Source: Primorskyibacter aestuariivivens
Lineage (GTDB): Bacteria > Pseudomonadota > Alphaproteobacteria > Rhodobacterales > Rhodobacteraceae
Length of the DNA stretch: 64,000 bases
Direction of reading: 5' to 3'
Assembly: GCF_028023675.1 (NCBI RefSeq)
Contig: NZ_JAQIOZ010000002.1
Coordinates: forward strand, 1 to 64,000
In this document: in pieces, positions 17,230 through 25,744 of the stretch
Numbering within the stretch: position 1 is the first letter of the stretch
Layout of the letters: every line of letters begins with the position of its first letter
Made by a program: the position numbers and the translations under genes
Notes under the pieces: generated by a model
The model's input: only the letters and a program-made list of their open reading frames with translations
Told to the model about the DNA's origin: nothing
Databases searched by the model: none

Positions 17230-18240
17230 ATGGTTCTGAGCTTTACCGAACGTGGCATCTATTGCCCCGCGGGCGATTTCTACGTCGATCCGTGGAAACC
17301 CGTGCCGCGCGCCCTGATCACCCATGGCCACGCGGATCATGCCCGCCCCGGTCATGGCGCATATCTTTGCACTCATGGCGCGGCACCCGTCATGCGTCAC
17401 CGTCTTGGGGACATCCGGCTGGACACCATTGCCTATGCCGAGACGCGCCAGATCGGCAGTGCCCGGGTAAGCTTTCACCCGGCTGGCCATGTGCCGGGAT
17501 CGGCCCAGATCAGGATCGAAGTCGGCGGCGAGGTCTGGGTTGTCTCCGGCGACTACAAGACCACGCCGGACGGTCTGTCCGAAGCTTTTGAGCCGGTGCG
17601 CTGCCACAGCTTCATCTCCGAATGCACCTTTGGTCTGCCGGTGTTCACATGGGAGCCGCAGGACATCGTAATCAACCAAATCAACCAATGGTGGGCCGCC
17701 AATGCTTCCGCCGGGATCACTACGATGCTGGGGGCCTATTCCTTGGGCAAGGCGCAACGCCTGCTGGCCGCGATCGACCCGTCGATTGGTCCGATCCTGA
17801 CCCATGGCGCGGTTGAGGCCACCAATGCGGTGCTGCGTGGTCAGGGCTACGCGCTGCCCGAGACCGTACCCGTCATGCCCGACACGGATCACAAGGCATA
17901 TCCCGGCGCGCTGGTCCTTGCCCCGCCATCGGCGCTGGGATCGGCCTGGGCGCGCAAATTCGGGCCTCAATCCACCGGCTTTGCCTCGGGATGGATGCGG
18001 TTGCGCGGTGTGCGGCGGCGCCGCGCGGGCGATCGGGGTTTTGTCATCTCCGACCATGCGGACTGGCCCGGGCTTTTGGATGCCATAAGGACAACGGAAG
18101 CAGAAAATATATATGTCACGCATGGTTACACGGATATCTTCGCACGATATCTGCGCGAGACAGGGTATAATGCACAGATCGTTGCGACGGATTACACCGG
18201 GGAAGTGCTGGATCCGGCACCGGATGAGGATGGCGCATGA
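17230..18240 (+). CDS. ligase-associated DNA exonuclease (metallo-beta-lactamase/CPSF type)
   Basis: This 336-residue metallo-beta-lactamase-fold nuclease has the zinc motif THGHADHARPGH at residues ~33-44, the H-P-A-G-H segment SFHPAGHVPGSAQI, and beta-CASP-like features with the C-terminal FVISDHADWPG and YVTHGY motifs. Relatives are encoded beside ATP-dependent DNA ligases and are called ligase-associated exonucleases. Here the stop overlaps the ligase start (ATGA). The usual partners of the four-gene set, the Lhr-type helicase and the PdeM-type phosphoesterase, are not adjacent. Confidence 0.92.
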   Translation: MVLSFTERGIYCPAGDFYVDPWKPVPRALITHGHADHARPGHGAYLCTHGAAPVMRHRLGDIRLDTIAYAETRQIGSARVSFHPAGHVPGSAQIRIEVGGEVWVVSGDYKTTPDGLSEAFEPVRCHSFISECTFGLPVFTWEPQDIVINQINQWWAANASAGITTMLGAYSLGKAQRLLAAIDPSIGPILTHGAVEATNAVLRGQGYALPETVPVMPDTDHKAYPGALVLAPPSALGSAWARKFGPQSTGFASGWMRLRGVRRRRAGDRGFVISDHADWPGLLDAIRTTEAENIYVTHGYTDIFARYLRETGYNAQIVATDYTGEVLDPAPDEDGA

Positions 18241-19826
18241 AGGAGTTTGCCGCGCTGTTCACCCGCATTGATCAAACCACGAAAACCAGCATAAAAATCA
18301 ATGCATTGTCCGACTATCTTCAATTCGCCCCCAAGGAGGATCGGCTCTGGTGCATTGCGCTCTTCACCGGGCGCAGACCACGCCGCGCCGTGACCACCAC
18401 GCAGCTGCGCGAATGGGCCGCCGAAGCCGCCGGAATTCCCCTTTGGCTGCTGGAAGAAAGCTATCCGGTTGTCGGCGATCTGGCCGAGACCATCGCACTG
18501 ATCCTGCCCCCGAACGGGCAATACACAAATCACGGATTATCACATTGGATCAATGAATTACGCGACCTTCATGATGTTGAAAACGAGGCACGCATGCCGC
18601 GCATCCTCGCCGCCTGGGATCAGCTGGCCCCGACCGAACGCTTTTTGTTCAACAAGCTGATCACCGGCGGCTTCCGCATCGGCATCAGCCAGAAACTCAT
18701 GACCCGCGCGCTGGCCCGCGCGCTGGACCGGGACGAGGCGGAAATGGCGCATCGGCTCATGGGCAACTGGTCGCCCGAGACCACGACATGGGACGCACTG
18801 ATCGAGGCCGAAGACCCTGCCACCGATCTCAGCCGCCCCTATCCGTTTTACCTCGCCTACCAGCTTGACGATGCGCCCGAGACGCTGGGCGATCCGTCCG
18901 ACTGGTCCGCCGAATGGAAATGGGACGGCATTCGCGGTCAGGTGATCCTGCGCGGCGGAGAGCATTTCGTCTGGTCGCGCGGCGAAGAGCTGATGACCGA
19001 CCGGTTCCCTGAACTTGCCCGGCTGCGCGATTTCCTACCCGATGGCACGGTGCTGGATGGTGAAATCCTCGCGTGGCGGGACGGGCCGCTGCCCTTTAAC
19101 GCGTTACAGAAACGGATCGGGCGCAAAACGGTGCCGAAAAAGCTGCTGACGGAGGCCCCGGTTGCCATGGCCGCCTATGACCTACTGGAAACAGGGGGCG
19201 TGGATCTGCGTGCGCAGCCCTATGCAACCCGCCGCGCGCAGCTTGAAACGCTTTGCCGGGACCTGCCCGCAGATGCGCCGCTGCATCTGCCCCCACACGT
19301 GACCTTTGACACGTGGGACGCGCTGGCCCAAACGCGCGCCACGGCCCGTAACCACAGTTCCGAGGGCGTCATGCTCAAACGCCGCGCCTCGCCCTATCTG
19401 GCGGGCCGCAAGAAAGGCGACTGGTGGAAATGGAAACTGGACCCGCTCACCGTGGATGCTGTGATGATCTACGCCCAGTCCGGTCACGGGCGGCGCGCCA
19501 ATCTCTTTACCGATTTCACCTTTGCGGTGCGCGACGGCAATGAGCTTGTTCCCTTTACCAAGGCCTATTCCGGCCTGACCGACGCCGAGTTCCGCGAAAT
19601 CAGCGCCTGGGTTCGCAAGAACACCCTGCAACGCTTTGGCCCGGTCCGGCAGGTCACGCCGCATCACGTCTTTGAAATCGCCTTTGAAGGCATTTTTGAG
19701 TCCCCGCGCCACAAATCCGGGCTGGCGCTGCGCTTTCCGCGCATGTCGCGGTGGCGGCGGGACAAGCCGCTGGATGAGGCCAATACGCTGGACGACCTGC
19801 GTGCGCTTCTCAAGGCATATGACTAG
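18237..19826 (+). CDS. ATP-dependent DNA ligase (cisplatin-damage-response type)
   Basis: This 529-residue ATP-dependent ligase has an N-terminal helical DNA-binding domain (~1-200). The nucleotidyltransferase domain has the adenylated lysine K228 in EWKWDGIRGQ, with LDGEILAW and EGVMLKRRASPYLAGRKKG as later motifs. A C-terminal OB domain follows, ending in MSRWRRDKPLDEANTLDDLR. It is the LigC/LigB-like bacterial type, without the polymerase domain of LigD. The gene overlaps the exonuclease by 4 nt, so the pair probably act together in DNA end or nick repair. Confidence 0.95.
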   Translation: MKEFAALFTRIDQTTKTSIKINALSDYLQFAPKEDRLWCIALFTGRRPRRAVTTTQLREWAAEAAGIPLWLLEESYPVVGDLAETIALILPPNGQYTNHGLSHWINELRDLHDVENEARMPRILAAWDQLAPTERFLFNKLITGGFRIGISQKLMTRALARALDRDEAEMAHRLMGNWSPETTTWDALIEAEDPATDLSRPYPFYLAYQLDDAPETLGDPSDWSAEWKWDGIRGQVILRGGEHFVWSRGEELMTDRFPELARLRDFLPDGTVLDGEILAWRDGPLPFNALQKRIGRKTVPKKLLTEAPVAMAAYDLLETGGVDLRAQPYATRRAQLETLCRDLPADAPLHLPPHVTFDTWDALAQTRATARNHSSEGVMLKRRASPYLAGRKKGDWWKWKLDPLTVDAVMIYAQSGHGRRANLFTDFTFAVRDGNELVPFTKAYSGLTDAEFREISAWVRKNTLQRFGPVRQVTPHHVFEIAFEGIFESPRHKSGLALRFPRMSRWRRDKPLDEANTLDDLRALLKAYD

Positions 19827-19970
19827 CAATGTTCCGTGAGCCGAGACAGGCCCGGCCCGCAGATGGACAAGGCCAGCGTTCCTGATCTGCCCCCGCCGGC
19901 GTAACGCGACCTTGAACCTTGGGGGGCCGGACGCTTAAGTGTCGCTAAGACCAAAACCAAAGGATATTCC

Positions 19971-21791
19971 ATGCTCAATCTCCCCTTCCCCGTCCGCGAT
20001 GCCAATGCCGCCGGTGGCAGCGACAATCTCGGCAATCTTCCCGAATGGGACCTGAGCGATCTGTATGCCGGCGATGACGCGCCAGAACTGGAGCGTGACC
20101 TCAAATGGCTGGAAAAAGAATGCGCCAGCTTTGCCGACGATTATGAGGGCAAGCTGGACACGCTTGATGCCGAAGGGCTGCTGAATTGCGTGCTGCGCAA
20201 TGAAAAGATCAGCGGTATTGCCGGGCGCATCATGTCCTATGCGGGTCTGCGTTATTACCAGCTGACCACCGATGGCGCACGCGCCAAGTTCATGTCGGAT
20301 ATGCAGGAAAAGATCACCAATTTCACCACGCCGCTGGTGTTCTTCACGCTGGAGCTGAACCGGCTTTCGGATGACCATCTGGACGGGCTTCTGGCCTCCA
20401 ACGCCGATCTGGCGAGGTATCAGCCGGTTTTCCGCCGCATTCGCGCGATGAAACCTTACCAGCTCTCGGACGAGCTGGAGAAATTCCTGCATGACCTCGG
20501 CGTTGTGGGCGATGCCTGGGAGCGGCTGTTTGACGAGACCATAGCCGGGCTCACCTTTACCGTCGATGGGGAAGAGCTCAATATCGAGGGCACGCTCAAC
20601 TTCCTCACCGACCAGAACCGCGACAAGCGCGAAGCCGCCGCCCGCGAACTGGCCCGGGTGTTCTCCGACAACATCCGCACCTTTTCTCGCGTGCACAACA
20701 CCGCCGCCAAGGAAAAGGAAGTGATCGACCGCTGGCGCAAGATGCCCACTGCCCAGACCGGGCGGCACCTGTCCAACGATGTGGAGCCCGAAGTGGTCGA
20801 GGCGCTGCGCAATGCCGTGGTCGCCGCCTATCCGCGCCTGTCGCATCGCTATTACGAGCTGAAGCGCAAATGGCTGGGGCTGGACCGGATGCAGGTCTGG
20901 GACCGCAACGCGCCCCTGCCCATGGAAGAGACCCGCACCGTCGGCTGGGACGAGGCGCGTGACATCGTGCAGGAGGCTTATGGCGAGTTCGATCCCAAAA
21001 TGGCCGAACTGTCCGAACCGTTCTTTACCAAAGGCTGGATCGACGCGGGCGTCAAACCGGGCAAGGCCCCAGGTGCGTTTGCCCATCCCACAGTCACCGA
21101 TGTGCACCCTTATGTGATGCTGAACTACCTGGGCAAACCGCGCGACGTGATGACATTGGCGCATGAGCTGGGCCACGGCGTGCATCAGCGGCTGGCGGCC
21201 GATCAGGGCGAAATGCTGTCCTCCACGCCTTTGACGCTGGCCGAAACCGCATCGGTCTTTGGCGAAATGCTGACCTTCCGCAAGATGCTGGACAAGGCGA
21301 AGCCCCAAGCCGAGCGCAAGGTGCTGCTTGCAGGCAAGGTCGAGGACATGATCAACACGGTCGTGCGCCAGATCGCGTTTTACGATTTCGAATGCAAATT
21401 GCACGCGGCCCGCCGCGAGGGCGAGCTAACCCCGGATGACATCAACGCGCTGTGGATGTCGGTTCAGGCGGAATCTCTGGGCGATGCCTTTGACTTCATG
21501 GAAGGCTACGAGACCTTCTGGGCCTATATCCCGCACTTCGTGCACACGCCGTTTTACGTCTATGCCTATGCCTTTGGTGATGGCCTCGTAAACGCGCTCT
21601 ACGCGGTCTACGAGGAAAACCCCGAGGGCTTTCAGGAGAAATATTTCGACATGCTGCGCGCGGGCGGCTCGAAACACCACAAAGAGCTCCTCGCCCCCTT
21701 CGGCCTTGACGCCTCGGACCCGGCCTTCTGGGACAAGGGGCTGAGCATGATCGAAGGTATGATCGACGAGTTGGAGGCGATGGAGCGCTGA
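19971..21791 (+). CDS. pepF: M3-family oligoendopeptidase F
   Basis: This 606-residue zinc metallopeptidase has the HExxH motif with H398, E399 and H402 in LAHELGHGVHQR, and the downstream glutamate in ETASVFGEM. It is cytoplasmic and degrades oligopeptides. The length is normal for the PepF/M3B family. The start MLNLPFPVRD follows an AAAGGA site. A hairpin terminator comes 37 nt after the stop, and the next gene is convergent. Confidence 0.95.
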   Translation: MLNLPFPVRDANAAGGSDNLGNLPEWDLSDLYAGDDAPELERDLKWLEKECASFADDYEGKLDTLDAEGLLNCVLRNEKISGIAGRIMSYAGLRYYQLTTDGARAKFMSDMQEKITNFTTPLVFFTLELNRLSDDHLDGLLASNADLARYQPVFRRIRAMKPYQLSDELEKFLHDLGVVGDAWERLFDETIAGLTFTVDGEELNIEGTLNFLTDQNRDKREAAARELARVFSDNIRTFSRVHNTAAKEKEVIDRWRKMPTAQTGRHLSNDVEPEVVEALRNAVVAAYPRLSHRYYELKRKWLGLDRMQVWDRNAPLPMEETRTVGWDEARDIVQEAYGEFDPKMAELSEPFFTKGWIDAGVKPGKAPGAFAHPTVTDVHPYVMLNYLGKPRDVMTLAHELGHGVHQRLAADQGEMLSSTPLTLAETASVFGEMLTFRKMLDKAKPQAERKVLLAGKVEDMINTVVRQIAFYDFECKLHAARREGELTPDDINALWMSVQAESLGDAFDFMEGYETFWAYIPHFVHTPFYVYAYAFGDGLVNALYAVYEENPEGFQEKYFDMLRAGGSKHHKELLAPFGLDASDPAFWDKGLSMIEGMIDELEAMER

Positions 21792-21827
21792 CACCAGCCA
21801 AAGGTGGCGCACGTCAGGAACGGACAT

Positions 21828-21853
21828 AGCCCCGGCCTGTGAGCCGGGGCTTT
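21828..21853 (+). terminator. intrinsic terminator of pepF
   Basis: Stem AGCCCCGGC (21828-21836) with GCCGGGGCT (21843-21851), 6-nt loop, followed by TTTAT. It sits between pepF and the convergent EF-hand gene. Confidence 0.85.
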
Positions 21854-21874
21854 ATGCTTGGTCCACACGGGGCC

Positions 21875-22312
21875 TTAACGGTTGGGGTTACCACCCCCCT
21901 GGCCACCGCCGCGACCGCCACCCTGGCCACCACCGCGATTGCCGCCGCCACCACTGGCGCTGGCACTACCACGGTTGCCATTGCTTTGCGCAGCCTGCCG
22001 GCGCTGCTGGGCCGCCATCTTGTTTGCGCCGGCCTTGGCCATGCCAAATGCCGAATGCATGAAACCGGTCTGATTGGATTTGCCATCAATTTCCGCCAGC
22101 GAGATCGAACCCGAAGCATCCATGTCGTATTTCGTAAGCATGACGCTCGCCATCGGCCCGAAATACGCGTCCAGTTCCGCCTGATCCAACACGCCATCGC
22201 CATTGGTGTCGATATCAGAGAAATTCACCGTGCCGGCCTCGGCGGTTTCGCCGGTGCTGAAAACAAGCGCCGCTGCCAGCGCCAGGGTTGTCCATGTCGC
22301 TCCATGTGCCAT
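21875..22312 (-). CDS. secreted EF-hand protein with Gly-rich tail
   Basis: This 145-residue protein has a signal peptide (~1-26) and two EF-hand calcium loops, D35-E46 (DTNGDGVLDQAE) and D63-E74 (DMDASGSISLAE). The last ~35 residues are Gly/Asn/Arg/Gln repeats of the GGGQGGGR type. It is probably an exported calcium-binding protein. The Gly-rich tail could be a flexible or cell-surface segment. Its function is unknown. Confidence 0.88.
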   Translation of the reverse strand: MAHGATWTTLALAAALVFSTGETAEAGTVNFSDIDTNGDGVLDQAELDAYFGPMASVMLTKYDMDASGSISLAEIDGKSNQTGFMHSAFGMAKAGANKMAAQQRRQAAQSNGNRGSASASGGGGNRGGGQGGGRGGGQGGGNPNR

Positions 22313-22533
22313 GCTGCTCTCCTTATTTTGTGTCGCCCGATCCAGTACTTCAGGACCCGAGCCCTACATTTCCATCGCCGAACGCCTACACAAGAAAACG
22401 GTCGAAATTATGGCCTTTCAGGCGCGAATTGACCGCTTTACCGGCGTTCTGTGCGGGTCTTTGCCGATATCGCAATGCGTGGAATCCGGGCCAGGCACTG
22501 GACAGAGCCGCGCAAACCCCGCAGAACCTCCCC

Positions 22534-22890
22534 ATGCTGACGCTGGACAATATCCTGACCGATCGCGGGTCGAAATACGCCGTATCCGGCGCGCCCTGCG
22601 GCTCGGAACAGGAGGCCAAGGAGCTTCTCAAATCCCTCAAGAAACAAAAGAAATTCGCCAAGGCCACACATAACACCTGGGCGCTTCTGCTTGACGATAC
22701 TCCGATCAAGAACGATGACGGCGAAAGCGGCGCGGGCAATGTGATCCTGCGCATGCTGGAGCGCGACGATATCCGCAATCACCTGATCATCGTGACCCGC
22801 TGGTATGGCGGCAAGCATCTGGGGGGCGACCGGTTCCGCCATGTGCAGACGGCGGTGCGTGCCTATCTCGACGCGGCCGGACTCATTTGA
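22534..22890 (+). CDS. IMPACT/YigZ N-terminal domain protein
   Basis: This 118-residue protein consists of only the UPF0029/IMPACT domain: SKYAVSGAPCGSEQEAKELL, then DDGESGAGNVILRMLE and IVTRWYGGKHLGGDRFRH, the family hallmark. Full-length YigZ proteins of ~200 residues carry a second ferredoxin-like domain that is absent here. The ATG at 22534 is chosen; the open frame runs further upstream but that part does not look like protein. The 3' end overlaps the convergent DksA-type gene by 8 nt. Confidence 0.87.
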   Translation: MLTLDNILTDRGSKYAVSGAPCGSEQEAKELLKSLKKQKKFAKATHNTWALLLDDTPIKNDDGESGAGNVILRMLERDDIRNHLIIVTRWYGGKHLGGDRFRHVQTAVRAYLDAAGLI

Positions 22891-23152
22891 GCTGACTGTC
22901 CTTGGAGCCGCGCCGGTTGATACCGCTGCGCGCCTGAAACGCCCCGTCGCGTTCCTGTTGGCAGTCGATACACAGCTTCACACCCGGGATCGCCTTGCGC
23001 CGCGCCTCCGGAATATCCTCCTCGCATTCCGCGCAATGGGTCAGGCTCTCGCCCACGGGCCGCTTCTGCGCCCGCATGCGTGCCAGCTCATCATTCACCG
23101 ACGCTTCGATTTGCTCATTCACCGCGCCGTCGCGCGCCCATCCACCGGCCAT
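22883..23152 (-). CDS. TraR/DksA-type zinc-finger protein
   Basis: This 89-residue protein has a C-terminal four-cysteine zinc finger, C40, C43, C61 and C64 (CAECEEDIPEARR, CIDCQQE), as in the short DksA/TraR family. It lacks the long coiled coil of full DksA, so it is closer to the small YbiI/TraR forms that bind the RNA polymerase secondary channel. Its regulatory targets are unknown. The 3' end overlaps the convergent IMPACT gene. Confidence 0.88.
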   Translation of the reverse strand: MAGGWARDGAVNEQIEASVNDELARMRAQKRPVGESLTHCAECEEDIPEARRKAIPGVKLCIDCQQERDGAFQARSGINRRGSKDSQLK

Positions 23153-23262
23153 GGCATCCTCCCTCCGATCCGATCACGCTAAGCCGCCGCCCATCGCCTC
23201 GCAAGCCTGCACCTCTTGACCCGCGTGGAAATCGCCTATCTCAAGATCAAAGGAGATGCCCC

Positions 23263-23775
23263 ATGCGCCTGTTCGTCGCCACGCTCGTCATGTTTGTCCT
23301 GACCCTGCCCGCCGCCGCGCTGGAGCGGTTCACCTTCCCCTCTATCGACGGCGGCACACTCGATCTGGGCGATTGGCGCGGTCAACCGGTTCTGGTGGTC
23401 AATACAGCGTCACAATGCGGCTTTACCCCGCAATATGACGGGTTGCAGGCGCTCTACGATCGCTACGCGGATCAGGGCCTTGTGGTCCTGGCGGTACCCT
23501 CCGACGATTTCAATCAGGAACTGGCTACCGCGAATGAGGTCAAGGCCTTCTGCGAGATCAACTTCAACCTCACCCTGCCCATGACCGACATCACCCATGT
23601 GCGCGGGCCGCAGGCGCACCCGTTCTATAAATGGCTCCGGCAAGAGACGGGGTTCACGCCGAAATGGAATTTCAACAAGGTGCTGATCGGGCCGGATGGA
23701 ACGGTGATTGAAACCTATGGCTCGGCCACGCGTCCCATGTCCCGCCCGGTCGAAGCCGCGCTTGCCGCGCCGTAG
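23263..23775 (+). CDS. periplasmic glutathione peroxidase family protein
   Basis: This 170-residue thiol peroxidase has a signal peptide (~1-19). The peroxidatic residue is cysteine, not selenocysteine, at C52 in NTASQCGFTPQY. The rest of the tetrad is visible at Q in DDFNQE and W-N in PKWNFNK. It should reduce hydroperoxides, probably in the periplasm with a thioredoxin-like donor. AAGGAG sits 8 nt before the ATG. Confidence 0.92.
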   Translation: MRLFVATLVMFVLTLPAAALERFTFPSIDGGTLDLGDWRGQPVLVVNTASQCGFTPQYDGLQALYDRYADQGLVVLAVPSDDFNQELATANEVKAFCEINFNLTLPMTDITHVRGPQAHPFYKWLRQETGFTPKWNFNKVLIGPDGTVIETYGSATRPMSRPVEAALAAP

Positions 23776-23784
23776 GCACCCCGC

Positions 23785-24495
23785 CTATTGCAGAACAAAG
23801 GGCTGCTTCTGCCAGGCGCGTAGCACGTTGATGACCGCCTCGGGCTGTTCCAGCGACGGCAGATACCCCGCCCCTTCGATCACCTCCAGCCGCGCATGGG
23901 GGATCAGTTCGGCCATAAAAGCATGACGTTTCACCGGCAGCGCCGCGTTCTCGGCCCCGCACATGACGAGCGCGGGCACCTTGCACCGACGCATGATGCT
24001 TTGCTGGTCCTTGCGCCGCATGATGGCACGGCTCTGCGCGACAAACACCTCACCACCGAGATGATGCGCCATGTCCTGCACGAGCGCCATGACATCATTG
24101 CGATAAGGAGACACAGCAAGCCCGTTGCGACGGATCTCTTCATCCATCATTTCCCGTAGCCGCCCCGTGCGCGCCGCGATGATCCGCGTCTCGCGCGCCG
24201 CCGCGTCGGTCGGCGTTTCCGACAGTGGCGTCGTATCCATCAGCGCGATCCGCGTCACCCGATCCGGCGCACGGCGCAGCACTTCCATCGCGATGATGCC
24301 GCCGAACCCCATTCCGGCCAGCGCAAATTTCCCCGGTGTCGCGCTAACGATGGCCGAGGCGATTTCCTCGACCCGTTCACCAGCGATGGCGGGCATAACC
24401 ATGACCGGCGTATCAACGCTCAGCGCCGCCACCTGTGGTCCAAAGACCCGCGCGTCACACATGAAACCCGGCAACAATACAATCGGTTCGCGCAT
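23785..24495 (-). CDS. alpha/beta-hydrolase fold protein lacking the nucleophile
   Basis: This 236-residue protein has the alpha/beta-hydrolase fold (PIVLLPGFMCDARVFGPQ; C-terminal GAENAALPVKRHAFMAELI). At the nucleophile elbow it reads GMGFGG, with glycine 63 (codon GGG) where GxSxG enzymes have serine. It may be inactive as an esterase, or a non-hydrolytic relative. The start is uncertain: ATG at 24495 fits the fold; an in-frame ATG at 24531 adds 12 residues. It is convergent with the peroxidase gene at a 9-nt distance. Confidence 0.85.
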   Translation of the reverse strand: MREPIVLLPGFMCDARVFGPQVAALSVDTPVMVMPAIAGERVEEIASAIVSATPGKFALAGMGFGGIIAMEVLRRAPDRVTRIALMDTTPLSETPTDAAARETRIIAARTGRLREMMDEEIRRNGLAVSPYRNDVMALVQDMAHHLGGEVFVAQSRAIMRRKDQQSIMRRCKVPALVMCGAENAALPVKRHAFMAELIPHARLEVIEGAGYLPSLEQPEAVINVLRAWQKQPFVLQ

Positions 24496-24641
24496 CTGAA
24501 ACTGGCCTGCTCTTCCTCGCCCGGCCCTCATGTGAGCCTGGAAAAGGGACTGATTTTGGGCACTCTATCAAAGCGCTACGCAATGACCAGTCGGGAAATG
24601 CCGCTCGGCCGGCGGGCGCTGCAATTTACAGCCGCAGAACG

Positions 24642-24669
24642 AAAAAGGGCGGCGCAACCTGCACCGCCC
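24642..24669 (-). terminator. intrinsic terminator of the LysM-SBP pair
   Basis: On the minus strand a 9-position stem (24661-24669 with 24647-24655, one mismatch) is followed by five T. It lies about 35 nt after the stop of the second LysM-SBP gene. Confidence 0.85.
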
Positions 24670-24702
24670 CTCGAAATTCACGGTCCTCCAATCCGCTTGG
24701 GA

Positions 24703-25743
24703 TCAGTTCGTGCCCTTCTTCATCTGGTCCCAAAACACCGCGAGATGGCGGGAGACGATCTCGTTATACCGGTCGCTTTTCTTGAGCGCCGCGATACCCG
24801 CGTTGATCCGGTACATATGAGTCGTGCCTCGCCAATGGGTCTTGGAAATCACCACATGCAGCCCCTCTGAACTGAGCGGGCGCTCCAGCGGCACGACCTG
24901 ACCGCGCAGGCCCATCTCGTCAATGGTGTTGGCGCCAAGAAAGACATTGACCGTCACCGCGTCCACCTCGCCGCGCTGCAGCGCCTCGAAGCAGGCCTGT
25001 GGCGTGTCTGCCTGAACGAAGTCGATCAGCCCCTCGCTCAGCCAACGCCGCCCGGCGCGGTCCAGATCGTGGGTGAAATACCCCTTGGGCCGGCACAGGC
25101 TCTTGCCCAGCACATCCGCATCGCTCTCGAACGCAAAGCCGTCCCCCTGGCGCACGAAGAGCATGATCAGCACCTCGACCAGCGGATCGGAGAAATGGAA
25201 ATTGGCGCAGCGTTCATTCTCGGGCGTCGTGGCGCAATCCGGTTTGTACCACGGAAAGCCCATATCGGCCTGTTTCTCGCTCAGGATCGGGAACAGATGA
25301 CGCGACCAGTCATCCTCCCAGACAATCGCATAAGGCACCGGCGCGGGCGTGCTCTCCAGAGCCGCATTTACAACCTCGGTCACCATGCCCTTGCCGGGCC
25401 ACTCAGTATCGGTGAACGGAGCGAAATTCGATCCAGTGACGAGCACCAGTTCCGCATCCGGGCGCTGCAAAGGCGTGGCGTCTGCCTGCTTCACGGCCTG
25501 TCCCGGAGCACAAGGCAGCACCAGCGCATCGCCCGGCGATACGTTGAACCCGCGCGATTGCAGCAGATCCTGGTTGGCGTAATAGATCAGCGTCCATTTC
25601 TCCGCATCACCATAACGCGCCTCGGCAATGGTCAGAATCGTATCCTCGGCCCCGACCAGATACTCCTCGGGCGCACAGTCCTGCGCCGCAGCCAGCCCCG
25701 GCAAAAGCGCAACAAGCGCGGCGATCCAGGCAAAGCGCCCCAT
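24703..25743 (-). CDS. LysM domain fused to periplasmic solute-binding protein (paralog 2)
   Basis: This 346-residue exported protein has a signal peptide (1-20, ending AAAQD), a LysM-like module (~28-75, YLVGAEDTILTIAEARYGD) and a family-3-type solute-binding domain (~90-340, SNFAPFTDTEWPGKGMVTEVV, then GFPWYKPDC). Cysteines are conserved with its neighbour. It lies 1 nt after the stop of the upstream paralog, with which it shares domain order and many motifs. No ABC permease is adjacent, so it may be a sensor, an envelope-anchored binding protein or part of an unlinked transporter. Confidence 0.87.
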   Translation of the reverse strand: MGRFAWIAALVALLPGLAAAQDCAPEEYLVGAEDTILTIAEARYGDAEKWTLIYYANQDLLQSRGFNVSPGDALVLPCAPGQAVKQADATPLQRPDAELVLVTGSNFAPFTDTEWPGKGMVTEVVNAALESTPAPVPYAIVWEDDWSRHLFPILSEKQADMGFPWYKPDCATTPENERCANFHFSDPLVEVLIMLFVRQGDGFAFESDADVLGKSLCRPKGYFTHDLDRAGRRWLSEGLIDFVQADTPQACFEALQRGEVDAVTVNVFLGANTIDEMGLRGQVVPLERPLSSEGLHVVISKTHWRGTTHMYRINAGIAALKKSDRYNEIVSRHLAVFWDQMKKGTN

Positions 25744-25744
25744 C

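Noticed and set aside
16206-19826. Possible antiphage or defence island around the ligase/exonuclease pair
   Set aside because: The pair is a widespread housekeeping-type repair module; neighbours are metabolic, with no mobile element, toxin or effector domain.
19935-21404. 489-residue minus-strand frame inside pepF
   Set aside because: Antisense shadow of a clear metallopeptidase.
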